Origin: Lindgomyces ingoldianus
Taxonomy: Eukaryota > Ascomycota > Dothideomycetes > Pleosporales > Lindgomycetaceae
Length of the DNA: 64,000 bases
Direction: 5' to 3'
NCBI RefSeq assembly: GCF_010093535.1
Contig: NW_022985178.1
Coordinates: forward strand, 859,853 to 923,852
In this document: one piece after another, positions 1 to 10,305 of the stretch
How the letters are laid out: every line of letters starts with the position of its first letter
Position numbering within the stretch: position 1 is the first letter of the stretch
Notes under the pieces: generated by a model
Told to the model about the DNA's origin: nothing
Seen by the model: only the letters and a program-made list of their open reading frames with translations
Database searches by the model: none
Position numbers and translations under genes: made by a program

Positions 1-1401
1 ATAAAATAATTTATAAAAATTATTATAAACTATTCTTTAACCTAAATAACTTACTATAAAAATAGAATAGTAAGTAGCATAGATAGCACTAAAAGTAAGC
101 TTTTAAAGAAAGATAGAAGTGTATTATAAGAGAGACAAATTACTACTAAGCCTTACTTATTAGAATTTATGCTTATATACAAAGTACAGGTCATGTGACC
201 TCTAAACAGGTCAGGGGAGGCCATACTAGCCCGCTCTAGAACATCTAGCCTTACACCTACCTTAATGTGCTAACTATTGCTCTAAGCAAGCTTTGCTTTT
301 ACAGATTATTTATAAACTGTCGTAGTATTTTATAAAGCCCTAAACTATAAATATAGACTATAATGTTATAAAGTTTACTAAAGAGACTAATAGCTCTAAT
401 TATATCTTATTATATAGAATTAAGAGGCAATTTATTTACCTTTTTAAGGTCTACAGCTTTAAAATTTTTAAGATAACTTTTATATAAACTTAAAAATAAA
501 AATGCTTACATAATAAAATTAATAATATAACTAAGATAGTAAACTCTTTTATTCTTAGAATCTTAATATAGATTAAGTTTGTTAGAATACTACTTACTAA
601 TTATATAATAAAAAGTGTTATTAATGCTAGCATTATCTCTAATAACTACTTTTAGATTTCTAGTAATCTTGTACTTCTTAAGTACTATATAAAGTACAGA
701 GAACTATTCTTTACTAAAATAGCCTAAGACTAGTTGTAAAGTAAAAAAGTGTTTAGTAATAGTATTATCTAAGCTTTATATAAAGTGTCTAGTAATTATA
801 ATAAATAAGATTTAGTTTAAAAAGGTCTAAAGATTAAGTATAATATTAATCTTTAAAGTTGCTGTTTAAATCTTGCGCTAAAAAATAAGCTTCTCTTTAT
901 ACTAATAGCTTTAGATTACTATATAAATAGTAAAGTATAAAACTAAAATAGCCTTTCTAGCAACAAGATTTAATGCTTATATAAAAGCCTAAAAAGACAA
1001 TAATTTAATAACTAAAAAAGTAAAATACTGTTAAATAATTAGTTATATAAAAGCCTTTTAAATAATATCTTTGTCTAGATAGGCTTTAAATGCAGCATTC
1101 TGTATATCTTCTCTTATGTAAGGTTCTGCGCAGTCTTATAGCTTTTAAAGTTTAATAGCACCTGCTTATTATATAAAAAAAAGAGTACTTTTTACTAAAA
1201 CTTAGTAGTTAGATTTTAAGTGCCTTTAAAAGTTTATAACAACTTTTAAAGTGTAGTTGCAATTATAGAAATTATAGTATTAAAAAAAACAGCTATTTTA
1301 TTTAGTAGGTTTATTAGACATTAGTAGTTATACAAAGTTTTTAATGTTACTGCCCTTATTTTTAGGCACTAGAGTTAAGCTTAATTTATAGGATTCTATT
1401 A
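1..1401. repeat. AT-rich, RIP-like gene-free block
   Basis: The block is very rich in A, T and TA dinucleotides, with stop codons in all frames and no open frame of useful length. This is what repeat-induced point mutation leaves in ascomycete repeats. A small island near 187-245 is less AT-rich and contains the palindrome AGGTCATGTGACCT. I could not recognise the original element. AT-richness is seen directly; RIP is inferred. Confidence 0.75.
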
Positions 1402-2516
1402 ACGTACCTAACGGGTTGGCCGGCCACTTTTGCTAAGCCCCCACCAAAACCACCCTATTCTCTCGCAAAACAGCCCACTTTAGCCCTGTATAGAGTAATA
1501 CAACATAAGATATTATTTAGAGTCTACTTCTACTACTTGCTTACACATACGCAAGTTATGCCTAGTCTAATTGCACTGCCTGCATTACCTTTAACTTAGC
1601 TTACTTTCTTTAGCGCGCACCTGCGTCTTTAGCTTCTTCCTATTACTACGCGCTCTAAACTCCTTTAAAGCAGTTAAATAAGCTTTATCCTTAACTATTA
1701 AAGTCCTTTCTGCCTAAATCTGCTTCCTTTTATACAATCTATATTACATAGTAGCCTTATTTACTACTTAAAGCTTTATAATCTTATAGCCTACTTTATT
1801 ATATTAATGCCTTAGATAACTGTTATCTACTTTTTATTACCTTACTATATTGCCTTTAGCTGTCTTTATTTTTCTAAAGCTATAATAACTGCTCTAGTTA
1901 ATATCTAGCTTATTATAAAGCCTAACTTGTTAAAGTTATACCTATTTTTATCTTAAATACTATACTTAGCTTTTATGTTAACTACTAGGCAAAACTAGCC
2001 CTAGATAACCTCTAGATTCTTATAAAGCACTCTCTTATAATTATACTTATAATTAAACTTTATTATAAACTTAGGGCAGTGCTTAACTTATATACTAGTC
2101 TAGTTTAAGCTAACCTAGCCTAGATTACACTCTGTGCGTAAGGAATTAGCTATATTAGCTATAGCTGTAAGCCTAGAGGGAAATTTGCGCGTAATAAGCT
2201 TAAGTATGTACTTAACAACTACCTTTTTTTTAAACTTAGTTAGATTCCTTAATTTAGGCTAGCATTCTACTTATAAAGGCTGTCTAGCGCGTTAATTGCT
2301 TAGTGTTGTGTAAAAGACATTATAGATAGCTGCAGCATGTTATAAGGAGAGTTTTAAGTCTTATTTAAGAGCCTAAAAAGCAAGCTGTATCTAACGTTCT
2401 TTAGAAGATTTAATCTAGTGTTGTTGTTAAGGCATTATGTAGATAGGTAGAGTTTAGTGGGGGCTTGGCAAAAGTGGCCGGCCAACCTGTGTGGCCGGCC
2501 AACCTGTTAGGTACGT
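1402..2516 (-). mobile_element. Decayed Fot1/pogo-type DNA transposon, internally deleted
   Basis: Terminal inverted repeats of about 43 bp begin ACGTACCTAAC and run through GGCCGGCC to a run of C. Both ends are flanked by a TA dinucleotide (1400-1401 and 2517-2518), the target duplication expected for Tc1/mariner-pogo elements. The right TIR carries an extra copy of a 17-bp stretch (2474-2490 and 2491-2507). On the minus strand around 1535-1700 a broken frame shows a basic stretch followed by Cys-x5-His-Asn-x-Arg-x-Cys, which resembles the C-terminal tail of Fot1-type transposases. At 1115 bp the copy is shorter than intact elements, full of stops and RIP-like. It cannot encode an active transposase. 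Confidence 0.75.
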
Positions 2517-2713
2517 TATACAAGACTTTTAAAGTTGTTTTGTTAATAGGGAAGTAAATTTTTAGCTAAGACTATAAATTAATTTAAGGATCTAATCCAG
2601 ATTTAGGATAGCGTGGATTCGGATCGATCCACGAATCGGATCGATCTATCGCCAGCACTGACCACGGCGCGTTCTCAACGCCGCCCTTCCATCACGTGTG
2701 CAGGCAGCCTGTG

Positions 2714-3706
2714 ATGGCGGCTACAACCGCCGTCGAGGTCAACACCTACGACGAGAATGGCGAGACACCTATCCACCGGGCGGTCGCAGCCAACAATGCG
2801 GAACTTGTGCGATTGCTCCTTGCGAAAGGCGCTGACCCGTCTCAGCGTCTCCAGGCCGAACAATCCAGACCGGACAACGCCATGGAGGATGCCGCGAGAT
2901 TCAACCGAACGAGCGCATTGAAGGCTCTCCTCGACAGTGGCATACCCGTCTCGAGCGATGCTTTGGAGGCTACTGCCTCACAAGGAAACCTGGACGCCGC
3001 TACAATCCTTCTCGACCACACCGTGGGCCACCCCCAACAACAAGAGATAGTCGCGAAGGCTCTGCAGACTGCTGCAGCGCTTTGGTTGCCCGAAATGGTT
3101 CAACTTCTCCTTCAGCAATGCCCGCGGCTTCCCCAGCAAGAGCTGGACTCTGCTTTGCTCGCAACATGCACGAATAATCAATTTATGATAGACCTCTACC
3201 AACCGAAACCGGCATGGAGCTGGGAAAGAGCGTCCACCGTCGCCAAACTCCTTATCCAGGCAGGCGCGAATGTCAACAAGTTCCACGAGACCGCGATACC
3301 TCCTTCCACGCCGCTACATCGCGCTGTTCGACATCGCAATGTACCAAGTGCCTTTATTCAGTTGCTGATTAAGAGCGGCGCGGATGTCAATGCGAAAGAT
3401 CATGAAGGATCAACACCCTTGATCTGGGTTCTTAATTATCACTACTTAAGCGATGAGGCTGTACACCAACTCGTGTCTGCTGGTGCTAATCTTGGAGTCA
3501 CGGACACCTTTGACGGGAACACTCCACTACACCTCGCATGCAACGCAGCTATTGCGGAGCTATTTTTGGAAAAGGGTGCGAACGTTGCGACGAGGAACAA
3601 CAATAGGCAAACGCCACTTGATCTCGCGAGTCAATTGGGGAGGCAAGATGTGGTACGGGCACTCATCGATCACGGCACAAAACACGGAATCAAGGATAAG
3701 AGCTGA
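2714..3706 (+). CDS. Ankyrin repeat protein
   Basis: Single-exon frame of 330 aa starting at the first in-frame ATG (MAATTAVEV). An N-terminal ankyrin unit covers about residues 17-50 (GETPIHRAVAANN, then LLLAKGADP). A less regular helical middle follows. Three or four good units occupy about 195-325, with TPLHRA, GSTPLIW, GNTPLHLACN and QTPLDLASQLG motifs. Ankyrin units mediate protein binding; no catalytic or membrane segment is visible. The start lies only about 100 bp from the edge of the AT-rich block, so a former 5' part could have been lost or an upstream exon destroyed. GC content and codon use look like normal host coding sequence. Function is unknown. Confidence 0.7.
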   Translation: MAATTAVEVNTYDENGETPIHRAVAANNAELVRLLLAKGADPSQRLQAEQSRPDNAMEDAARFNRTSALKALLDSGIPVSSDALEATASQGNLDAATILLDHTVGHPQQQEIVAKALQTAAALWLPEMVQLLLQQCPRLPQQELDSALLATCTNNQFMIDLYQPKPAWSWERASTVAKLLIQAGANVNKFHETAIPPSTPLHRAVRHRNVPSAFIQLLIKSGADVNAKDHEGSTPLIWVLNYHYLSDEAVHQLVSAGANLGVTDTFDGNTPLHLACNAAIAELFLEKGANVATRNNNRQTPLDLASQLGRQDVVRALIDHGTKHGIKDKS

Positions 3707-3831
3707 ACGCTATTACGGAGAAGATCAAGAATGCGACAAGCACTATTAAAATTTAGGGAGGATAGCAGTGCCAGCCCGAATCAGGACGACCTAGACCTCG
3801 GAGCTGCTAAATGGCCCGAAGGCCAATACTA

Positions 3832-5230
3832 CTTCTAAGTACATGTCCCAAACTCCTTCTGACACCCCGAGCCACAATATAAGGACAAGCTTCCACAGTA
3901 ACCGCTGGAAGAGCAGCAATCGCCAAATTGACTTCCTTTGCACGTCGCCCCAATCGGTGATGGCCACCTGCAGGTTCCATCTTGGCTCGGGGCTTTTTCG
4001 TTGGTGCACGACCCGAATGCAGGCTGGCAGAGACACACTGCACAATACTGTGACGTAGAAGCCGTAGTTTGAGCAACAGGAACCGAAGCTGCTTCCGCCA
4101 CATGTAGCGTTTACGGGGGAGTTCGACCCACAGAGGCCGTTGGGCGAGATGAGGTTCGTGCCTGGCGTGCTTGTCGTTGTCAGAATTGCAGTCGAAGTCG
4201 TCGTTGATGCCCTACTCACAGTAGTCGAAGAGGGCGGTGGCGTTAATGGTAGATCTGACAGAGGTCGTCCGGCTTCCTGACGGAATTGGCGGCCCTGTCC
4301 CATTTGAGGGCGGCGCCGTCTCGTTCCAATTGTGAAGAGGATACAGACAGTACGTCAACGCCGCCTTCATGTTTGCGTTGCATGCCTCTGCCGACATAAT
4401 CAATGGATTAACGGTAATGAAGAGGTCAGAGGGCGTATTTGCATTGACAAGAATGCCTCGCCAGGTGTCACCTCCTTTGGCGGTGTAAAACTCCCCACAG
4501 TATTTGGTACTGATCGGCTCCAGAGTGGACCCTGCAGGAAGCTGGGTAATGGTATCCGCATAGCCATCACCACAACCTTTTGGTCCACCAACCCCTCCAC
4601 ACGTGTTGTTTCCTGGTGTATGGTAGAAAGCACCGCCTGGCGGTGATACGCAAATGGTATGCCCCAACTTAGTTTGGCGCCCCAATATTTGAGCACCACT
4701 CATTCATCATTCCATTTTAGTCGACAATAGACAGCCATAGCGTCCCTATTACTACCGTGATTGTTGTACAATTGTTGCTAGATTTAACTTTATATAGCTT
4801 CTTGCATTGCTTTAGAAGGCAAAGCTTAAGGCCTACACCAGGATTGTTGCGATTATAGAGAGCGGTGTTGATCTTGTAGGGACTGCCTGAAGAAACCTGG
4901 TTCGCTTGTGCAATGGTGTTACAGGTATCGCCCGACTTGGTGGTATATGTGTTCCCGGTCGCGCATGTTGAGGGTGCTGTAGAGTTGAAATATATGCTAC
5001 TGTTGATGGGAGCAGTCACAATTCTTGTTAGTCCATAAGTTAATAAGTTAGTATGATTATTTTGACGATAGAGTAAAGTACGCACTTTTGATGACGAAGT
5101 CATACCGCTCTTTCCATGAGCTTGCGTCATATACTCCGTGTGGATTCAATTGCATTGCCGCGAGCTTTGCCTTGTAGGCTTCTGTACGTGAGCCATTCCC
5201 GTATCCCTAAGCGCCCGTACAAGACAATAT
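3832..5230 (-). pseudogene. Broken secreted LysM plus CBM18 chitin-binding protein gene
   Basis: Reading the minus strand from about 5230 gives conserved pieces in order. First is an N-terminal stretch with GYGNGSRTEAYKAKLAA and NPHGVYDASSW. A probable intron follows (GTGCGT to AACAAG). Then come LysM 1 (about 4990-4850, TYTTKSGDTCNTIAQAN), a second LysM ending in HTICVSPPGG, a third (about 4500-4330, CGEFYTAKGGDTW), a Ser/Thr linker and two hevein-type CBM18 modules (about 4140-4000 and 3980-3835, GDCCSSSGYCGS). The frame changes at least three times (near 4700, 4250 and 4045). In-frame stops lie near 4716 and between the LysM units, one at a position expected to be Trp. Intact relatives are secreted chitin binders that shield hyphae or mask chitin. 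This copy is dead or very recently broken. Confidence 0.75.
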
Positions 5231-5311
5231 CTCTGGTCTGCGCTAATACAACTAAAAGGTGAGAATAATCAACCAACAGTTAATTCTGCGTACAGAATAG
5301 TATATAACGTA

Positions 5312-5746
5312 CACTGCAGGTGAGTTGCTTACACACCTAAGTTGCTTACTTTTACTAAGACTACACTAAACTACTCTTTTTACACTAATATAATCCTAAT
5401 AACACTACTTAAATATGCTAAAAAAAATTGTTAGATATAGCTTACACTTTAAGCTTTTAAATAGAATATAACACTTTTAAAGTAATATACTATAGCTATG
5501 TATAAAGTTTTTTAAAAAATAATAAATAACTAATGCACTAACTAACTTTATAGGCTAATTTTATAGCTAACTTATTACTTTAAAAGTGTTACATTTTATT
5601 TAAAAGCTTAAAGTATAAGCTATATCTAATATTCTTTTAACACATTTAAGTAGTGTTATTAGAAATATATTAGTATAGAAAGAGTAGTTTAATGTAGTCT
5701 TAGTAAAAGTAAGCAACTTAGGTGTGTAAGCATCTTGCCTGTAGTG
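5312..5746. mobile_element. Foldback MITE with ~200-bp inverted repeats
   Basis: The first and last ~200 bp are near-perfect reverse complements, leaving almost no centre. The ends are CACTGCAGG and CCTGTAGTG, and TA flanks both sides (5310-5311 and 5747-5748) as a target duplication. The 9-mer GTTGCTTAC occurs twice just inside each end. There is no coding capacity and the element is strongly AT-rich. Arm differences are mostly single substitutions consistent with RIP or drift. A transcript through it would form a long hairpin. The transposase that mobilised it is not in the window and its ends differ from the element at 1402-2516. Confidence 0.8.
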
Positions 5747-6510
5747 TATAATAAATAAAATTATAAATTTTATATATAATGCTAGTTATGCTAAGAGATT
5801 TTAGCTACCTTGGTAATTTTGCTAGCTTAGTAATAGAATACGTTAATTAAATAATTAGGAACAGTTTGTTAAGCCTATAGTACTAATTTTAGTAGTGAGG
5901 TTAACTAAGGATTCTGCCAAACCCCCTCTGTGCCAAGTGTAAACCCTGTTTTGCAAATGGCTGTATTTGGGGTTGCCTCCTTGGTCGCGAGGAACAATAT
6001 TTCTAAACGTGAATATCATCAGCAGCAAAGGAGTGGCGACCATTAGGTGTAAATATGAACTTATTCGTCAAAAGGAGTGAGGATTCGCCAAGCTTGGAGG
6101 GCCAGCGAAGCATCTAAGAGATTTAAGAGCAATTCTAGCAGTAGATCGGCTGGAATAGAGACTCCCAAAGATCTACCTAGGGACTTACAATCTGGACTTA
6201 TCAGGAGAGAAGCACCGCAGATAAAATTTTGTGCTATGTAGTACAGGACTAGTTTTAAGGGGGGCTGCTAAAGTGTGAATCTTAAAGTGTCACCTGCCTA
6301 CCCCGCTTCCGCCGGGCGTAATATCAAATCATTAATTACCAACGAGCTCATGCTTTCAACAGGATTTCAGGTAAAAGAGTGAGCCAACATTTTATCCCAG
6401 GCCTATTTTCTAATTTTCGAACATTGAGTCTCTTTCAACATCTTCTCCAACCCTCGCTTTTCGCTCAGACCACACTGAATCCACCTCGGCTCCGTTGACA
6501 ATTGATTGCA
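5747..6510. other. Intergenic; AT-rich then normal composition
   Basis: The first ~120 bp continue the AT-rich composition beside the MITE, then the sequence becomes GC-balanced. No open frame with homology was seen. The last ~150 bp must hold the promoter and 5' leader of the acetyltransferase gene. Confidence 0.5.
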
Positions 6511-7391
6511 ATGATGGGGCGTGCGGACAAAGTAAGCATTGCCTTGCTGTCAGACGAAGACATCCCTGCATGTTTCCATGTTCTCTCAAAGAGTTTCGGC
6601 CATGATGCACCGTTTGTAGATATATACTTTCCAGATCATGACACATCGTCTGGGCAAGAGCAGGGCTCCAAGCGCCTGATGGTATGGAAACAGACCTCGG
6701 AGAACTCCATATTCTTGAAAGCAGTCACACAAACTAGCCAGGGAGATCAGGAACATATCATCGGTCTCGCCATCTGGACATATATGAAGGAAGCCCCGCC
6801 TGCAGAGCTTGACAAGGTGGAGAATGTTGAGGAAGTCTGGCCAAATGAAGACGATCGCAAATTTATGGTTCGCCTATGGAGAGACTACGTGATACCACGT
6901 ACTCAGGCTATCAAAGATTCTGATGGCAAAGGAGTTTATGGTAAGTGGGAATCAGTGGCGAACACCCTAGGATGGATTTCTTACATCCTGAATATAGTTC
7001 TCGAATTGCTAGCAGTTCATCCCGATTACCAGCGTTTAGGTGCAGGCACAGCTCTTGTCAAGTGGGGAACTAAAGCCGCAGATGCACAGGGACTTAAGGT
7101 AGTGCTACCGTTTGCTTTTCCACCTTCTTGTCTTATCTTTTAAATATTTACGACGGGGCGTCGAGGAAATATTAAGTAGAGCTCTCTTGTCTTTGTTAGG
7201 TGACTAATTTTCCAATCCTGCAGGCCGTTGTTGAGGGAACACCAGTAGCACGACGACTCTATGAGCTATGTGGCATACATGCAGAGATCGAAGAAATGAG
7301 GTTTGATGTTGGAGAAGAATTTATTGGAAGGAGGAAACCAAAGCTTATATTCATGACGAGGGAACCCAAATTTGAACAGGACTGTGGGTAG
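6511..7391 (+). CDS. GNAT-family N-acetyltransferase
   Basis: Two exons: 6511-7098 and 7224-7391, joined in phase 0 (intron begins GTAGTG and ends CTGCAG); product about 251 aa. The C-terminal half has the GNAT acetyl-CoA motif A, ELLAVHPDYQRLGAGTALV, where Gln-Arg-x-x-Gly-x-Gly binds the CoA pyrophosphate. It is followed by a motif-B-like EGTPVARRLYELCG that only becomes continuous after splicing. Such proteins transfer acetyl from acetyl-CoA to an amine; the substrate here cannot be told. Two adjacent ATGs (6511, 6514) are possible starts. An alternative acceptor at 7199 would add eight residues but interrupts the motif. Confidence 0.85.
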
Positions 7392-8178
7392 GGGAGACAC
7401 AGAAGGTATATCTAAAGAATCTTGTCAATCTAGATAAAGATATCCGACCGATTGCATATCTATGGTGAATTGACCAAGAGGAATCAGAAACCAAACATAG
7501 GAAATCTTCCCAGTATATGTATTCCCATTCCTCACACGTGCAAGCCTCATGCTCTCTCTTCTCTCACTGATCGCTCCTGACCACTGTAAGCGCAGTCAGC
7601 ACGCTTACCCTTCCTGCCCACGCGCTAAAGCTGTAACCATCGTGGCCATCGTCACATGACCTGTGCTGACTAATCTAACCCTGCGCGTTGTCGTGGTTCT
7701 GGAAGCCTCGCCACCCTCTCTGCGCCTTTATTTGGCTCTTAGTGCCCGCTAACGGTAACAGTGAACTATAATTAGTAGTTAAAAACTAACAAGTCACGTT
7801 TGGTTGTAATTGCTAGCAGCTCGCTTGGGATAGCAGCTTGCTTGAATAATACCTTAGTGGTAGTTATCTATTTTTAGTCGTTATATTTTTTTCCCTTCAA
7901 CCCACAAATTCGAAGTATACAATGTCACGGCTTCAGACACGTGTGTGGCTCGGACTGAGCTCAGCCTTAGAGATCGGACGGTCATCTGCCACACTCAGCC
8001 TCAACACCTGTACACATGAACGCACGAATCAGCTTCCGGGCATATTCCACATGTGTATCATCTATCAATGTATGGGATTTGTTCCATTTCCAATCCGCAG
8101 ATGTTCTTCATTCATTTCGCCCTCGTGGCTGCGGCCTCATGGGCATGGGCCTATTATTAATATGATAACACTATCCAG
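7392..8178. other. Intergenic region upstream of the DUF2235 gene
   Basis: No supported gene. Pyrimidine-rich stretches near 7540-7700 and 7890-7910 are typical of ascomycete promoters. A 98-codon open frame at 7922-8218 has no recognisable content and overlaps the start of the next gene. Confidence 0.5.
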
Positions 8179-10305
8179 ATGCCTTCATTCCTTTCCCTTT
8201 CATCTTCTTCAAGTTTAATTATTTCCGAGTTCAATTATGTCATGGCGCAACTCGCAGTTGCGTGGGGCTTTTTGTATTCCTTATACCTTCTAAGTCGAAA
8301 CGCACCTCTTCGAAAAACCCTAGCTAGCCATCCCGACATCGTCATACCGACGTCGAAGAAACGAATCTTTATCTGCTGTGATGGCACTGGACGAGACGCA
8401 ATAAGAGAACGAAACGACTTTGTCACTAACGTTGCTCGTTTCGCAAGATGTTTGAAGGGAACCGGCAAGGATGGCACCCTTCAGCTCGTATCCTATCACG
8501 AGGGTATTGCTATGCATGGAGGACAGTTCTTGTTTCGGGAGGCTGCGACTGGTCAAGGTGAGGGGGTGACTTCTTTGCTCTCCCGTGTGGACCAGACTAT
8601 TCTGCTTCATGATTTGTTTACTTACTTATTATGCATCCTAGGTACTCACACCGTGATCCAAGACGCGTACTACTTTCTCTGTCTGAACTACAACCCCGGC
8701 GACGAGATCCATCTCTTAGGCTTTTCGCGTGGTGCTTTCGCAGTTCGTGCTCTGGCATGCTTCATCGAGGACGTAGGGATCTTACACAAGACTCGACTCG
8801 CTCTGCTTCCTATGGTTTACAAATTATGGAAAACCCAGAGCTTTGAAAGGCTCGAGACACACATAAAGACATGGGAAGCGAAAGGCCATTTGAATACAAA
8901 TGTTGAGATAATGTCTTGCGCAGCATGGGACACCGTGAGCGCCATGTTTCCAGCCAAAGATCTTGCCTTTGTGGCCGCAAGAGTGCCTCGGAACCTCAGA
9001 CACGCTTTCCAAGCACTATCGCTTCATGAAACCCGGGTCGCATTCCCACCCATTCTTTGGAATACCGATAACGCTGGCTCTACGAATGTGAAGCAGTGTT
9101 GGCTCGCCGGCGATCACTCGGATATTGGCGGTGGACATCCAGATTCAGGGTTGGCGACTGTGTCGCTGCTGTGGATGGTAGCGCAGTTCCGAGAATATAC
9201 GGATGCAGATTTTGAAGATGTTATGCTTTTGGATTGCATGACACCCCTGTATCTTCATTGGCAAGAGAATTCGCTCTTTGATTGGGAGGATGGGATGTTC
9301 TTTAATAAAGAAGAGTATGCGCTACAAAGCCATTTCTACACAAGAGGTATAGATAGTTTATTGATTGAGAGTGAAATACAGTTGCTCACTCTAGGAGTAG
9401 GAAACGTGCACGGACCCGAATCATTCACCACGAATTTCTGGAATTTGCCAGGCCAGACTAGTGAAAAGGCTCGGGAAACATTTCTAAAAGTGGGAGTCCT
9501 GAAGTCCATCATACCTCCTGAGCCCAATAGCCGCGCTACGCATTCCCACAAGGAGTTGGATATCTCTCCAATTAATGACGACAATATCGATACAGCCCAC
9601 ACGGATCTCGTGGATAAAGGTTACACCAGTGAGTCAAACACGAGCGCAAACCTCATCCCATCAATTACTATCCCGGCATCCACCATAACCTCCCCCTCCC
9701 CACCTCCACGTCATTACTCATCCTGGCCAACAATCCACTTTACACTCCGCATCCTAATGTCCGCCCGCAAAGAACCCTGCCACCTCCTCTCCCACCTGTC
9801 TACCACCTGCTTCAATCGCAACATCGCATGGACCGACGTTACCGGCTCCCGTGGTCTCTTCGAAGACCCACCTACGCAATGGGAATCCTGGATGTTCCGG
9901 CAATGGATAAAGCGCGAAGAGGAAATGTTTGGATCAATCAAGGATGAAAACGAGGAGCCAGAACGCTTCACCCGCTTCCTCTATCCCTTCCGCCGCGAAG
10001 GGGAAAGCCCGAATAAAGCTTTCTACGCGCCGGCCAAACGCACTTCAAGCACTAATCGTTCAAATAAGATCAAGGATGCGAATGATCTAATATCTGAAGG
10101 GGCGGGGCATATCCCAGATCTTAGTCAAAGCCGTAGTTCAGCAGCGACTAGTGTGGGCAGTGGGGTTAAGTATTTCTTGGATTTAGATTATGAAGGGCAT
10201 TTGCCGGAGAGGTTCGGGAGGATTAAGAGGAGTGGTACGGCGGGGTGGAGAGAGGTGCAATTGAGGGGGAGGTTTGGAAGGATGGAGAGGAGGAGGGACA
10301 ATTAG
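8179..10305 (+). CDS. DUF2235 (Tle1-like alpha/beta-hydrolase) protein
   Basis: The N-terminal two thirds match DUF2235: KKRIFICCDGTGRDA, then NYNPGDEIHLLGFSRGAFAV with the GxSxG nucleophile elbow, then AGDHSDIGGGHPDSGLA with the Asp/His-rich region. The family is the fungal counterpart of Tle1 phospholipase effectors; substrate is unknown. Although one frame is open from end to end, 8558-8641 looks like an intron: GTGAGG donor, CCTAG acceptor, 84 nt, a multiple of three without stops. Removing it gives 680 aa and restores the family spacing before the GxSxG motif. A hydrophobic stretch at about residues 22-38 may be a membrane anchor. ATG 8242 is an alternative start. The C-terminal third is Ser/Pro-rich and basic, without a recognised domain. 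Confidence 0.85.
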   Translation: MPSFLSLSSSSSLIISEFNYVMAQLAVAWGFLYSLYLLSRNAPLRKTLASHPDIVIPTSKKRIFICCDGTGRDAIRERNDFVTNVARFARCLKGTGKDGTLQLVSYHEGIAMHGGQFLFREAATGQGEGVTSLLSRVDQTILLHDLFTYLLCILGTHTVIQDAYYFLCLNYNPGDEIHLLGFSRGAFAVRALACFIEDVGILHKTRLALLPMVYKLWKTQSFERLETHIKTWEAKGHLNTNVEIMSCAAWDTVSAMFPAKDLAFVAARVPRNLRHAFQALSLHETRVAFPPILWNTDNAGSTNVKQCWLAGDHSDIGGGHPDSGLATVSLLWMVAQFREYTDADFEDVMLLDCMTPLYLHWQENSLFDWEDGMFFNKEEYALQSHFYTRGIDSLLIESEIQLLTLGVGNVHGPESFTTNFWNLPGQTSEKARETFLKVGVLKSIIPPEPNSRATHSHKELDISPINDDNIDTAHTDLVDKGYTSESNTSANLIPSITIPASTITSPSPPPRHYSSWPTIHFTLRILMSARKEPCHLLSHLSTTCFNRNIAWTDVTGSRGLFEDPPTQWESWMFRQWIKREEEMFGSIKDENEEPERFTRFLYPFRREGESPNKAFYAPAKRTSSTNRSNKIKDANDLISEGAGHIPDLSQSRSSAATSVGSGVKYFLDLDYEGHLPERFGRIKRSGTAGWREVQLRGRFGRMERRRDN

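Noticed and set aside
2611..2650. Duplicated GGATCGAT words as a relative of the 23-24 kb repeat family
   Set aside because: Only the palindromic ATCGAT core is shared; the TTATCA and GCCTG parts are missing.
5855..6043. 62-codon minus-strand frame next to the MITE
   Set aside because: Too short, partly AT-rich, no recognisable sequence.
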